Part shown: piece after piece, positions 20,504-31,417 of the stretch
Layout of the letters: every line of letters starts with the position of its first letter
Position numbering within the stretch: position 1 is the stretch's first letter
Assembly (NCBI GenBank): GCA_021792255.1
Contig: JAJYUZ010000001.1
Span: forward strand, 310,001 to 374,000
Length of the DNA: 64,000 bases
Direction of reading: 5' to 3'
Source of the DNA: Thermoplasmata archaeon
GTDB lineage: Archaea > Thermoplasmatota > Thermoplasmata > Thermoplasmatales > GCA-001856825
Position numbers and translations under genes: made by a program
The notes under the pieces: generated by a model
Databases searched by the model: none
What the model saw: only the letters and a program-made list of their open reading frames with translations
What the model was told of the DNA's origin: nothing

Positions 20504-21063
20504 GAAAGACGACTCCGCTAGCAATTTTTGTGATAGTGTTGCTTGCTGCCGGCGGATCATTTGTCTGGTTTGTGGAGCAATCCGGGGGTAGCTCGGCGAC
20601 AACAATAGCTCCCTACAATTCGACGCAGGTCATAGTTCTCTATGCCAACTATCAGGGATGGAACTACAATTCCTCCATTCCGAACCCCACTCTCTATGAA
20701 AAGACTCACGTTCTCCTGGAATTCAAGGTGATAGAACAGGACAATCTACCTCATACTCTTACTATCAATCCTGGTTCCAACGAAAGCGCCTCTAATTACA
20801 TAGTGAGCGTGAATATCCCTGCAGTTACAGGCACTATTGTCTGGGTAAACTGGTCCTTTGCAAATCCGGGGATCTACACATATTGGTGCGAGGTTCATCC
20901 AGAGACAATGGTGGGAAAACTGGTTCTGAATTCCACAACGAGCAATACCACAAATGCGTCCGTCGCATCGCCCCTACCCCCTGAAATAGCTGATATCGTT
21001 GGTTATTCAAGTTCGATACACAGCCCATACGCTCTAAGGGATGCGAATGAAGAAGTTTGGTAA
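20500..21063 (+). CDS. Membrane-anchored cupredoxin (plastocyanin/sulfocyanin-like)
   Basis: N-terminal TM; DNLPHTLTI and YTYWCEVHPETMVGKLVL copper-site motif. Confidence 0.85.
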   Translation: MRKTTPLAIFVIVLLAAGGSFVWFVEQSGGSSATTIAPYNSTQVIVLYANYQGWNYNSSIPNPTLYEKTHVLLEFKVIEQDNLPHTLTINPGSNESASNYIVSVNIPAVTGTIVWVNWSFANPGIYTYWCEVHPETMVGKLVLNSTTSNTTNASVASPLPPEIADIVGYSSSIHSPYALRDANEEVW

Positions 21064-21916
21064 ACTATTTGGTTTGACTAAACCCGGAATCGCAGTTCTC
21101 CTTGACCTGGTAGCCGTCACAACTTTTGTGCTTGGACTCCGGAGTTTGAGCGACCTTTGGAAGATAGTGCCGCTTCTCGTTTCGGGAACACTCGCATCGT
21201 TTTCTTCCTCACTGGCTAACAACTTCATCGATAGAGACATCGACTCAAGAATGCGCAGAACCGAGTGGCGGTCTTCAATAGGAAGCAGAATAGGGTATTT
21301 CGTGTCGATCCCCTTATTACTGGGAATTTCTCTCTCGGTTGCGTACCTGTTTCTCAATTCCACGACTGCATTGTGGATTTTCGGAGGTTTCCTAAGCTAT
21401 TCGTTTCTCTATACCGTGGTCCTAAAGAGACGGACGTCTTGGAACATAGTTATTGGTGGAATTGCTGGTTCATTCCCTGCTCTTGCAGGGTGGTCAGCGG
21501 TAAATTCACCATACTCTTTGGTGTCGATATTTGTCGCATCGATCGTGTTCCTCTGGACACCAACCCACTTTTGGACCCTAGCACTCAAGTACAAGGATGA
21601 TTACAGAGATGCAAATATCCCCATGCTACCGGCAGTCAGAGATGAGAATTTTACTATTAATGCGATTATTGTGAACACCATAATCTTGATCGCGTTCTCA
21701 TTCCTTCCTTTAGCCATAAATATGGGTTTCCCGATACTTTACGACGTGCTGGTGGTCCCGATTTCGGCCTATTTCCTTGTGAGAGTTTTACTGTTGAAAT
21801 TCAAGAAGGGAAGTGCCTTGTTGAAGTCATCGCTTGGGGCTTTTCTCGCGAGCAACTATTATCTTACGGCATTTCTAGTCATCGTGATTGTTGGCACTGC
21901 AATAAGATTGGTGTGA
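21041..21916 (+). CDS. ctaB: Protoheme IX farnesyltransferase
   Basis: LTKPGIAVLLDLVA, NNFIDRDIDSRMRRTEWR, TPTHFWTLALKYKDDY. Confidence 0.95.
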   Translation: MRMKKFGKLFGLTKPGIAVLLDLVAVTTFVLGLRSLSDLWKIVPLLVSGTLASFSSSLANNFIDRDIDSRMRRTEWRSSIGSRIGYFVSIPLLLGISLSVAYLFLNSTTALWIFGGFLSYSFLYTVVLKRRTSWNIVIGGIAGSFPALAGWSAVNSPYSLVSIFVASIVFLWTPTHFWTLALKYKDDYRDANIPMLPAVRDENFTINAIIVNTIILIAFSFLPLAINMGFPILYDVLVVPISAYFLVRVLLLKFKKGSALLKSSLGAFLASNYYLTAFLVIVIVGTAIRLV

Positions 21917-21920
21917 GAAG

Positions 21921-23264
21921 ATGCAAAAAAAACTTCTAAACGCTCTGCCATTGGTTGCTATCTACATTTTTTGGAATGCCCCCTTTCTGCTCAAGGGGTT
22001 TACCGTCCAGAGCGGTGTTCTCGGAGAGTTCATCCTCCTCGAGGTGGGGGTGCTTGCTTTTTTCACTGTGGCTGCTCTGTACACCGGTAGATTGGGCAGG
22101 TTGTACTTCGCTCTGTCTCTGTGGTCGATCATTTTCGGAGTGACGTTTGGAAGCGTGAGCGAAGCTAGGTTCAGTCCATTCTTCTTTGTCGCTTTTGTGA
22201 TAGCGATCCGATTCTTCTTATCGAACAGGGAGAAAGGCGATCTGTCTGTCGGTTCAGCATCTGTCGCATTATTTTTCATACTCCTCTTACTCTCGACGAG
22301 TCTAAGATTCGTTCACTTGAACTCTGTTACACCTAGTTCCGGCTATCTCTTTTCCATATACGACAACACATCACATTTGGGCGTTCCAATCACCTACGTT
22401 TATGGACTGGTTTTCGCAATAGGTCAAGTCAGCCTTACCCTGTCTCCCATAACGGCGCTTCTATTCCCTCTGATTGCTTATTTGACTGCAGACAATACTT
22501 TCCTGATAGTCCGTTCATTCAGGTCCATTGGAGGATCTTCTATAACTGCAGCTATCGTAACAGCAATTGCATGCCAGTGTGAGAATACTATAGGACTGAT
22601 ATCTGGTACGGTATCTTCGCTGGCGCTTTCAATTCTCCCCTACTTCATCTTCTTGGCTGCTGGAATGTTGATTCTCACTAATTTTTATCTGCACCGACCA
22701 AGGAAATTGTTGGTCCCCCGGATAAACAGACTTTCTGCCCTTCTATTTTTCATTTTGACGCTCGCAGTAGAATTCGCTATAGTCTATACAGGTGCGATCT
22801 ACAATCTAGCGGTGTTCGGATTCAATTCATTTCTCTCGCTCTTTTCTGGATTTCTGTTGGGTCAGGTCACTGGAGTCAAGTGGAGGATGCCCGTCCATTA
22901 TGTTGCGTTTGCATTTGCGCTGCAGACTGTTCTGTTCATTCCGTCGCTCATAAGGTACGCTCTAGTTTCACCACCATTCTTTGAATTGTACAGCGTTGCT
23001 GGAATGGCGGCGGGATTCATCATCTCTTTATCGTTTAGAAACAGAGACAATCTCTCAAGGATAGGCATATTCGAATTCGTGTTCTCGATGGAGGCTATGA
23101 TCGCATCTGTGTTGTTGTACCTGACACTGTTCTCTGTTTCATTCTTTTCAGGCTATTCAGAGATAGCTGTGATAGACTTCTCGGTTTTCATCCTCTTGGT
23201 CAGTCTCCCGGCAATGTGGTTTTCTAACATTTACCTACTTAGTGTCAGGGCTTTTGGAAGCTAG
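21921..23264 (+). CDS. Polytopic membrane protein, oxidase-operon associated
   Basis: 447 aa, many TM segments, TAIACQCENTIGLISG. Confidence 0.75.
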   Translation: MQKKLLNALPLVAIYIFWNAPFLLKGFTVQSGVLGEFILLEVGVLAFFTVAALYTGRLGRLYFALSLWSIIFGVTFGSVSEARFSPFFFVAFVIAIRFFLSNREKGDLSVGSASVALFFILLLLSTSLRFVHLNSVTPSSGYLFSIYDNTSHLGVPITYVYGLVFAIGQVSLTLSPITALLFPLIAYLTADNTFLIVRSFRSIGGSSITAAIVTAIACQCENTIGLISGTVSSLALSILPYFIFLAAGMLILTNFYLHRPRKLLVPRINRLSALLFFILTLAVEFAIVYTGAIYNLAVFGFNSFLSLFSGFLLGQVTGVKWRMPVHYVAFAFALQTVLFIPSLIRYALVSPPFFELYSVAGMAAGFIISLSFRNRDNLSRIGIFEFVFSMEAMIASVLLYLTLFSVSFFSGYSEIAVIDFSVFILLVSLPAMWFSNIYLLSVRAFGS

Positions 23265-25193
23265 TCCAACCTTTATCACATTTCTAATGTCGTAGAAATG
23301 TATGTTATCGTACGGACAGGCAAGGATGCAAGATCCGGAACCGACGCACTTCGAACTCTTGAAGTATCCGTTCTTTATGAATTGAGCAGGCAGATCCCCC
23401 AGTCCCACTTCGCACGCGGTCACACAATCCTTGGTGGGGCACTTTGCGCATACGTTAGAATCTATCGCCTTGATTCTGAAAAAACCAAGTCTGCTGAAGA
23501 ACCCTACGAAAACTCCAGTTGTGCACCACCCGTATCTCCTGCAGGGGCTCATTCCAACGAAAGGGATTGAGATGAAGAAGAGGTACCACAGCAAATTCCA
23601 AATTAGGTACGAATAAAGGATGGCGGGATCGAAAGGAAGTTTGATGAGTTCTACTGATATTGCAAAGCTAGCAACGGCAGAAGCGAGCATGAACATCCAG
23701 CTACCCCCTGCAATTTTCTTTACAAAAGGCGAATATCTGCTGCCTATGTTCTTTTTGCTTATTTTCGATTTGTAGTTCAACTCGATCATTTCTTGACCGA
23801 GAGTACCGCCGTACATTACTGCAGAAGGGCACAGTGTGCTGCAGTAAGAGCGTCGTCCGAACAGCAGGGCCAGCACGGCGTAGACCGCATACGAGAGGAC
23901 CATCGGTAAAATCAGGTCTCCTCTTACCGGCCCCAGTGCACCAACGTTTGCCCAGAGAGGGATTCTCGACCAACCGGCGACATAACTGGGACCATAGAGA
24001 GTGTAGGTGAAGTAAGCGAGCAGAGCGAAGGAGAGGCTGATCCTCTTTTCTAACCACTTGATCTTCTTCATTCTGAACAATACGAGTGCTCCCATCTCCA
24101 GACCCATCAAAAAGAGAAACACGGGAGAGGCCGCAGTGACCGCAATGAAAGGAATAATGGAGAGGTAAACGTTGCTCACGAGTGCAGGTCTCACTGCCTC
24201 AGTTATGAGATATGATAACGAACTCAAACCAGATCCACGGAGCGTGTACAATCCGGCAAGTATGTCGAGAGGAATGCTCATGATCAATTCAGCGACAAAT
24301 GTTCCAGATAGCAGGAAAAATAACCACATCTTTTTGACGATCCAGCCATCCACTGTCCGCACATCCCTTCCCGTAAATACGAAAAAGAAGTAGAGCCCCA
24401 TTCCAACTAGCACTGATATAGCATAAAATGACCAACTTACCAGATTATCTGAGCCCAGAGAATATGACAAGAAAAAACCTATCGAATTGAGTAGATAGAC
24501 GAAAAGAGATATGTCTATTATTCTCTTCTTTTCAGAAATGATTTTGCTCTTTGAATTGGATGCCTCTTCTAGGAGGATTATCATCCCCGCAACCATGATG
24601 AGCGCATTTGCGGCTAGCAACTCGAGATGAAACGAGGAAAACAAAGCGGGGGAAGCTATATCCATTCCCGCCAGTGCAATCAGAAGATACCTTACCGTCC
24701 CCTTTATTCTGAAGAACAATATGGATGCCACCATTTCGACTTCCATAGGTAGCACAAAATACAGAGAATTGATGGTCTGAGGGATATCAATAAGCGTGTT
24801 GCTACTGAACTTGAAACCCAGGACTATTAGGACAAATACCGTCATCAGGACTTCGTTCAGGACGAAAGTCGCCGGCAAGAAGATCCTGTCGGTCTTCAAC
24901 CCTCCCTTCCATTCCATAGAGTAGAAGAAGAATAGAAGGACCAGGAAAGAGACCATTGGAACCATTATTATGTTTATTGCAACGACAGAATTCAGGAACC
25001 CCTTAGGTTCCACCAGATACCAGCTCAGGCCGACAAACATGCTGGCCATCATCACGAGGATGTAGTACAAAGCGTACTTCATCTTCTTGGATACGTTCAT
25101 TCTGGAGAATGTGAATTCAGCGTACAGAATGAAGAATACCATGAAGGATATTATTCCCAGGGCGATCATTTCTCCAGAAGACACTATTTTCAA
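23235..25193 (-). CDS. Membrane-bound NapH-like polyferredoxin
   Basis: 652 aa; N-terminal TM bundle; CSTLCPSAVMYGG; C-terminal CAKCPTKDCVTACEVG and CVGSGSCILACPYDN. Confidence 0.8.
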   Translation of the reverse strand: MKIVSSGEMIALGIISFMVFFILYAEFTFSRMNVSKKMKYALYYILVMMASMFVGLSWYLVEPKGFLNSVVAINIIMVPMVSFLVLLFFFYSMEWKGGLKTDRIFLPATFVLNEVLMTVFVLIVLGFKFSSNTLIDIPQTINSLYFVLPMEVEMVASILFFRIKGTVRYLLIALAGMDIASPALFSSFHLELLAANALIMVAGMIILLEEASNSKSKIISEKKRIIDISLFVYLLNSIGFFLSYSLGSDNLVSWSFYAISVLVGMGLYFFFVFTGRDVRTVDGWIVKKMWLFFLLSGTFVAELIMSIPLDILAGLYTLRGSGLSSLSYLITEAVRPALVSNVYLSIIPFIAVTAASPVFLFLMGLEMGALVLFRMKKIKWLEKRISLSFALLAYFTYTLYGPSYVAGWSRIPLWANVGALGPVRGDLILPMVLSYAVYAVLALLFGRRSYCSTLCPSAVMYGGTLGQEMIELNYKSKISKKNIGSRYSPFVKKIAGGSWMFMLASAVASFAISVELIKLPFDPAILYSYLIWNLLWYLFFISIPFVGMSPCRRYGWCTTGVFVGFFSRLGFFRIKAIDSNVCAKCPTKDCVTACEVGLGDLPAQFIKNGYFKSSKCVGSGSCILACPYDNIHFYDIRNVIKVGLASKSPDTK

Positions 25194-25381
25194 GATTTAA
25201 CCTCAATTAAAAAAACTTTCTTAGTCGCCAAGCTATCAAACTTGAGCTGATTTTCCCTATAAAAAGACGAGAAGAGATTTTGTGGCATTGACCACGATCT
25301 TCGCGGAGGGGGAACGACCTCAGAAGGACGTTCTTGGCTTGAACTTCCGGATAACTCGTCTCATATCCTATCAAGGAAATC

Positions 25382-26059
25382 TCAGGTCGGAATCAGAGTT
25401 GAGGCGAGGCCCGGATAGTGTACGAGAATTGGAAAGAGGGACCAGATGATAAAATGCACGGTTGAAGAGAGAAGGCAATTTTTTGTAAATTTTGCCAAAA
25501 GCCCATAGAAAATCCCCATACCGAAAACAGACGATAGCATCAGAAGATTGTACGGGTATGGATAGCCTGCTCCGTTGTCTGCAATCACGTACTTTGAATA
25601 GTATAAGACGTAGACGAGTGCCTGGACGATGAGAGATAGGTAGGGAGAGATCGACCTTAGAAACAACCGCTGAAGCAGATATCTAAAATTAAATTCCTCG
25701 ATGAGGATGGGTGCGATGAGAATACTGGGAAGCACTACCGCCCAACTAGGGTCCGTAATAGAGAAGTAGAATACTGTAATCACGAAACTCAAAAGGAGCA
25801 TCGAGAAAGGGACGATGGAAGACTTAAAATCTAGACTAATTTCAGTCCTGAAAAGATAGACAGAAAGGGGAATGGTGATAATCCCCGTTACAATGTTCAG
25901 GAAGAAGAATATACGACTGTTCATTAAGATAAAGAGAAAGCTAGTCGCGATAAATATCAGAAAAATAGCAACCAAAAAGTACTTCTTATTCAATTCAGTT
26001 CGGTGCTTAATTATCCTTAAAATTAATAAGTTTACTAAAAAGATTAAAATACTTTCCAT
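25382..26059 (-). CDS. CPBP/CAAX-like intramembrane metalloprotease
   Basis: LIEEFNFRYLLQRLF and SSTVHFIIW motifs; likely start MESILIF at 26059, not the upstream start in the ORF track. Confidence 0.75.
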   Translation of the reverse strand: MESILIFLVNLLILRIIKHRTELNKKYFLVAIFLIFIATSFLFILMNSRIFFFLNIVTGIITIPLSVYLFRTEISLDFKSSIVPFSMLLLSFVITVFYFSITDPSWAVVLPSILIAPILIEEFNFRYLLQRLFLRSISPYLSLIVQALVYVLYYSKYVIADNGAGYPYPYNLLMLSSVFGMGIFYGLLAKFTKNCLLSSTVHFIIWSLFPILVHYPGLASTLIPT

Positions 26060-26073
26060 CAATTTGACTTTGA

Positions 26074-26799
26074 ATGAATGAGGGGATCGATGAAACAAAG
26101 CGAAATTTTCTCAAGTTAATGGTTACTGCATCTGTCGTTGCCGGTGCCGGTCTATCTCTTGGAGTCGTCGTTAAATCCCTTTCTCCACCGCAGGCAGGGA
26201 TAAACAGTTTCCCAACTCTAAAGCTGGTAGACTCTTCTGGTAATCCAGTGCTAACATCGAGCCTTCCCACGAATGATCCCTCTGCGATGCAATTCAGTTA
26301 TCCTCTCCAGAGCACTCCTAATTTCTTATTGAGTATAGGAGATTCAAATGGAACGCCAGTCAACATTGGCGCAACACAGGTTTCTATACCCGCCACAGGT
26401 GCCACTTACCAGTCATATTCGGGAGTCGGTAAGAATGGATCTGTAGTTGCGTACAGTGCAATTTGCCAGCATCTGGGTTGTATATTTCCAGAACTCAGGT
26501 TTTACCCGGCCGGCGTAGAATCTATTACTCTTGGTGGGAAGACTTACACGGGCGTCCTCCACTGTCTCTGTCACGGGAGCACTTACGATCCTGAGAAGGG
26601 TTGTTCAGTGCTGACCGGACCGACAACCCATCCTCTTCCAATGATCAAGTTGGTCTGGGATTCTTCTACGGACGAGCTGTACGTATCGAACATGGTAGGT
26701 CCTACCATCTACGGAAGGGCATCAGACTTGACCGGAGAGACCCCAATATCCGGTACCACCACAGAGGTGACCAACTTGGGGAATCCATTTACTGCGTGA
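26074..26799 (+). CDS. Rieske 2Fe-2S protein
   Basis: CQHLGCIFPE and CLCHGSTYDPEKG; N-terminal KRNFLKLM plus hydrophobic helix. Confidence 0.95.
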   Translation: MNEGIDETKRNFLKLMVTASVVAGAGLSLGVVVKSLSPPQAGINSFPTLKLVDSSGNPVLTSSLPTNDPSAMQFSYPLQSTPNFLLSIGDSNGTPVNIGATQVSIPATGATYQSYSGVGKNGSVVAYSAICQHLGCIFPELRFYPAGVESITLGGKTYTGVLHCLCHGSTYDPEKGCSVLTGPTTHPLPMIKLVWDSSTDELYVSNMVGPTIYGRASDLTGETPISGTTTEVTNLGNPFTA

Positions 26800-26808
26800 G
26801 GAGCAAAG

Positions 26809-28455
26809 ATGTCATCAATAAAAGAGAGAGTGAAAAAAGCCAGAGATTTTGGAACTGGTGCATGGAATTGGTTCATGAACCGGTCTCATCTTGACAGACT
26901 TCCATTAAGAAAGACTCCAGATTACATGCGTCAGTGGGGAGGAAAATGGTACTGGACAGGAGCTCTAATAACTATAGCATTTACTTATGAGGTCCTTACC
27001 GGAGTAATCCTCCTGCTCTATTACAACCCAGCCAGTCCCTATCCTTCTACTCAGTACATCCTGAACTCGGTTCCGTTTGGAAAACTCTTACTCGCAACTC
27101 ACCTTTACGGAGCCTACGCCATGATAGTGCTGGTCTACATCCACATGTTCAGGAACTATTTCGTCGGTGCATACAAGAAACCGAGAGAGCTTCAGTGGAT
27201 CATTGGAGTTCTTTTGCTCGCACTCACGATAGGTGCAGGATACTTTGGCTATTCTCTCAGCGGAGACGTACTTTCCTATGATGCTCAAGACGTCGGCAGA
27301 GGTATCGCGAGTTTAATTCCAGTGCTTGGCCAATGGCTAGTATCAGTCGGTTTTGGAAATGGCACTACAACTAGCCTCTTTACAAAGTTCTTGGGCTATC
27401 ACATCATAATGGTAGGACTGATCGCACTGCTCTTTGGGTATCATTTCTATCTCGCAGAGGCAAACACGATGCTTCCGTCCTCGAAGATCAGCAAGTACAG
27501 GGCGCCTGCTAGCACTCCTGAAACAGAAAACATGAAACCCTGGTACCCCTCCAACCTCCTGTATCTTGTAGAGTTAGGCTTGCTGACAATAGGGTTCATA
27601 GTATTTATTCCTAGCTTTGTCGGGCTTTTCCCCAATACTCCCATACTGATCTCCCCGTTCCCTGGACCATTACCGACGAGTGCAGCCGCTGCTCTGATAC
27701 CGCCATATCCTCCGTGGTTCCTATTGTTCGTGTACAAGGCCGTCGATTTCGGCATGTTTACGAATTATATGGGACCGCTCAATGCCTCAATAGTCTTCGG
27801 CCTGTTACCTCTAATCTACTTCTTGGTAATCCCTTTCTTGGACCGTGGTAACTCACTTCATCCCCTCGATAGGCCAATTACGACGTCACTAGGAATTATC
27901 AGTATCGTTTACCTCATAATACTCAGTGTATGGGGGGCGTTCACTCCGGGCTTGATTATACCCTCCACCCAGGTCGCCTTGGTCCTCTTACCTCCAGCAA
28001 TAATTACGTTTGCAGCAATCTTTGGAATTTCGAAGATGTGGAAGAAGGGGAAGTTAAAGATCGGAAACAAATCCACCACTTCTTCCTTTTTTATTTTCAT
28101 ATCGGGCCTTGTCGTGGCTGTAATTCTTACTGGCTACTCATTCTCCTACTTCGTGGGCCACGCATCCATTTTGTCCCTGGGTAAGCTTGTCTTATCTGGC
28201 GGAGCCATGGGATTCCTCGCCATTGGGACTGCTAAGACTTCTGACCAGTTACCAGATCAGAAGTTCAAAAAGATACCTACAGGAGCCTATGTTGCAATCG
28301 CTCTATTGACCTTTATGTGTTGGGTGCTTCTCGGTCTTTCGTTAAAGCTAGACCCGATCAGCCAAGCAATGACAGTCGGAATGGCACTCGGAACCGTCCT
28401 TATCTTTTCAGGAATAGCACTCGCAATATACAGACGAATAATCTATGGTGAGTGA
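26809..28455 (+). CDS. Cytochrome b (bc1-type)
   Basis: 548 aa; GALITIAFTYEVLTGVILLLYYNP, HLYGAYAMIVLVYIHMFRNY, paired His in TM helices, PPYPPWFLLFVYK. Confidence 0.93.
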   Translation: MSSIKERVKKARDFGTGAWNWFMNRSHLDRLPLRKTPDYMRQWGGKWYWTGALITIAFTYEVLTGVILLLYYNPASPYPSTQYILNSVPFGKLLLATHLYGAYAMIVLVYIHMFRNYFVGAYKKPRELQWIIGVLLLALTIGAGYFGYSLSGDVLSYDAQDVGRGIASLIPVLGQWLVSVGFGNGTTTSLFTKFLGYHIIMVGLIALLFGYHFYLAEANTMLPSSKISKYRAPASTPETENMKPWYPSNLLYLVELGLLTIGFIVFIPSFVGLFPNTPILISPFPGPLPTSAAAALIPPYPPWFLLFVYKAVDFGMFTNYMGPLNASIVFGLLPLIYFLVIPFLDRGNSLHPLDRPITTSLGIISIVYLIILSVWGAFTPGLIIPSTQVALVLLPPAIITFAAIFGISKMWKKGKLKIGNKSTTSSFFIFISGLVVAVILTGYSFSYFVGHASILSLGKLVLSGGAMGFLAIGTAKTSDQLPDQKFKKIPTGAYVAIALLTFMCWVLLGLSLKLDPISQAMTVGMALGTVLIFSGIALAIYRRIIYGE

Positions 28456-28538
28456 GAAGAAAGCAAGATTATCTGGTTTTTTATTTTCACATAGACGTAA
28501 TTTCGGAAATCTTTAGTTAGTTTCATCCATGCAGGTAA

Positions 28539-29252
28539 ATGGATTATTTTGCCAGTTTTTTTGGTGGAAAAGTCGGAATCGTATCAGGAGCTGGAATGGG
28601 ACAGGGAAAAGCAGTAGTGAAACTCCTACTAGAAAATGGTGCTAACGTCGTGGCTTTTTCTAGGAGTGGAAACAAACCGGACCTCAACCACAAGAACCTG
28701 AGAGTCATGAAGGGTGATTCTTCAGATCTTGCATCGCTTCAGAACGTACGAGACTTTGTGGAAAAGGAATATGGAACTCTGAACTTTTTGTACAACAATC
28801 ATGGGTTTTTTGCTCCTCACAGCACGAAATTCAGCGGAGACACTGCTACGGAATTCTTCAACCGAAATGTGGTTTCTTCTATCAACACGATCGAAACATT
28901 ACACTCATTGATGAGACAAGGTGGGAGTATTGTAAGCGTTGGCGCTTCGCCTGCCATTTACCACCTAAGCTCGCTCGAATACGCAGTATCGAAGAGAGCA
29001 GTGGAAGAGATGACAAGAAAAATGGCTTCGATCTTAAAGGCGAAGAACATCAGAGTCAACGCCATAATGCCCGGAAGCGTGGATGCTTCCAAGGAGATAG
29101 AGGAGATCTCTCCCTTTGGATTCAAATCACTGGAGGGAAAAAAAGATGTGTCGACCCTTGAGGTCGCATATACTGCCCTATTCCTTCTAAGCGATCTATC
29201 ATACGGAATAAACGGACAATCCATTAATGTCGACGCAGGAATGCGTCTGTAG
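28539..29252 (+). CDS. Short-chain dehydrogenase/reductase
   Basis: GIVSGAGMGQGKAVVKLL, YAVSKRAVEEMTR, GQSINVDAGMRL. Confidence 0.9.
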   Translation: MDYFASFFGGKVGIVSGAGMGQGKAVVKLLLENGANVVAFSRSGNKPDLNHKNLRVMKGDSSDLASLQNVRDFVEKEYGTLNFLYNNHGFFAPHSTKFSGDTATEFFNRNVVSSINTIETLHSLMRQGGSIVSVGASPAIYHLSSLEYAVSKRAVEEMTRKMASILKAKNIRVNAIMPGSVDASKEIEEISPFGFKSLEGKKDVSTLEVAYTALFLLSDLSYGINGQSINVDAGMRL

Positions 29253-29375
29253 GTAGATCTCAAGATATCGATAGGAGAAGCATTCTTTTAAGGAACGTAT
29301 CGAGTCTCTGATGATGATTTTCGTTTCGGATTTTTAAAAACAGTAATTAAATAATTGTATTGACTGAGAGAGAAG

Positions 29376-30290
29376 ATGTCTGAAAATGTCATCAAAGTAT
29401 CTAATCTGGTTAAGAGCTATTCTGATGTACGTGCGGTAGATGGCATTTCCTTCTCGATCGAAAGGGGTGAAGTCTTTAGCATCCTAGGGCCTAATGGCGC
29501 TGGAAAAACCACCACCGTTGAAATACTTGAGGGAGTAAGGAACAGAACATCTGGCGATGTTCAAGTGCTGGGACAGGACCCAGAAAAAAGTAGATCCTTG
29601 GTCTTTAAAGTCGGCATATTACCGCAGGATTTTTCATTCGTCTACAATAGCACTCCAAAGGAGGCCCTTGATTTCTATAAGGGAACTCTAAGGGCATCTA
29701 GCGATCTACACGAGATTCTTGAAATGGTTGAATTGGAAGACAAGTCGTCAACGCCATTCCAAAAACTTTCTGGCGGGCAGAAGCAAAAATTAGGCCTCGC
29801 ACTTTCCCTGGTAAATAATCCAGAAATACTTTTCTTGGATGAACCAACTTCAGGACTGGACCCCCGTGCGAGGCGTAACATTTGGAAAGTCATAAAGGGC
29901 CTGAAAGATGCGGGGAAGAGTATCCTCCTTACGACGCACTATTTGGAAGAAGCAGAACTGCTGGCAGACAGAGTCGCTATAATGAACAAGGGGAAAATAA
30001 TCGACTCGGGTCGACCAATGGAGATAGTCGAAAGGCACCACGAGGACGACAATCTCATCATAAGAGGAGATGGCGAAGTGGAGAGACTTCTGACAGCTGG
30101 TGGATTTCTATTTCATAGAGAGGGTGCCTACTTAAAGATAAATCTCAAGAGTATAAAAGACGCAACCGAGATAATCAATTACCTTTACGAACGAAAGGCA
30201 GCATTTGAAGACTTCACGCTAAAGAGAGAGAGTTTGGAAGACGTGTTCGTGAGAATGATAGGAGCGATCGAAGAAGATGAATCTGAATAG
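29376..30290 (+). CDS. ABC transporter ATP-binding protein
   Basis: GPNGAGKTTTVEIL, LSGGQKQKLGLAL, LFLDEPTSGLDP. Confidence 0.95.
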   Translation: MSENVIKVSNLVKSYSDVRAVDGISFSIERGEVFSILGPNGAGKTTTVEILEGVRNRTSGDVQVLGQDPEKSRSLVFKVGILPQDFSFVYNSTPKEALDFYKGTLRASSDLHEILEMVELEDKSSTPFQKLSGGQKQKLGLALSLVNNPEILFLDEPTSGLDPRARRNIWKVIKGLKDAGKSILLTTHYLEEAELLADRVAIMNKGKIIDSGRPMEIVERHHEDDNLIIRGDGEVERLLTAGGFLFHREGAYLKINLKSIKDATEIINYLYERKAAFEDFTLKRESLEDVFVRMIGAIEEDESE

Positions 30291-31377
30291 AACAAGCGCC
30301 TACTTCGTTCTTCACGCAAAATCCTATATGAGGTCTAGATCCGCTCTGTTCTTTCAATTAGCGTTCCCAATCATTCTCATACTCCTTTTTGGAGCTATAT
30401 TCTCGGGATCTTCTTACTCTCCTTCTACTTTGATAGTCCAGAACGAAAGTCCATCGGTTGCTTCCTGGGGGGTTGTAAATGCTATCAACGAATCGGGATT
30501 ATTTAAGGTCCACGTGATTCCTGAGAACGAGAACTTGACAAAATATATCACAAACAACTCGGTGGAAGCAGCTCTTCTGATTCCATCTAATTTTACAACA
30601 AATATTTACAGCGGAGGTAAGGGATACATAATGCTGGAGGGACACTCGAACCCAACAGTGGCAAGCGTAGACTATCAGACACTAAATGGAATTTTCACAG
30701 AGATAAATTTCAGATCCAGTAACACTACCCAAAAACTCGTTCTTTCTTCTCAGATTGCGATTGGCAATACGGGAAAGACAATCAACTATTATGTCCCTGG
30801 CTTGATCGGCTTCACCGTTCTGAGTACGATGTTCAACATGGTCTATACTGTTCCTAACTATAGACGAGAAAAACTGTTCAGACAGCTGTCTTTCAGTGGA
30901 TTGACGAAATCAGAGTGGATAACTGCAAATATGATGTTCTCGTTCCTGATGTTGATCCTTTCGGACGTCATTCTTGTAGCCATTGGAATTTATGTTTTCG
31001 GAGCTTCACTAGTCCTGAACATCCAGACAATTTTGACTTCTGCGCTAATCATCTTTGGAGGACTCTTCTTCTTTACGAGCGTAGGAATCCTAGCGGGGCT
31101 AGTATCTGACAACGAAGAAACGGTATCCGTAGTTGGTAATTTGGTCATGTTCCCGATGATGTTCCTCTCAGGAGTCTTCTTTCCGCTGACGTTTGCGCCA
31201 GCCTATTTAGTGACTATTTCAAAGTTTCTTCCATTGACCTATTTCATCAATTCCTTGATCTCGGTTTTAGATTACGGAAACATATCGTCTGTCGCCCTTC
31301 AGATTCTATGGCTTCTTTTGGGTTCTGCAATCCTATTCATAATAGCGGTGACATTATTCAGCTGGAAACAGAAATGA
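30277..31377 (+). CDS. ABC-2 type transporter permease
   Basis: 366 aa, six-TM ABC-2 architecture, FLSGVFFPLTFAP; overlaps ATPase gene. Confidence 0.88.
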   Translation: MNLNRTSAYFVLHAKSYMRSRSALFFQLAFPIILILLFGAIFSGSSYSPSTLIVQNESPSVASWGVVNAINESGLFKVHVIPENENLTKYITNNSVEAALLIPSNFTTNIYSGGKGYIMLEGHSNPTVASVDYQTLNGIFTEINFRSSNTTQKLVLSSQIAIGNTGKTINYYVPGLIGFTVLSTMFNMVYTVPNYRREKLFRQLSFSGLTKSEWITANMMFSFLMLILSDVILVAIGIYVFGASLVLNIQTILTSALIIFGGLFFFTSVGILAGLVSDNEETVSVVGNLVMFPMMFLSGVFFPLTFAPAYLVTISKFLPLTYFINSLISVLDYGNISSVALQILWLLLGSAILFIIAVTLFSWKQK

Positions 31378-31417
31378 GTGCTTAACTTCTTATACTAATT
31401 TTTTATTTTTAAAGTAT

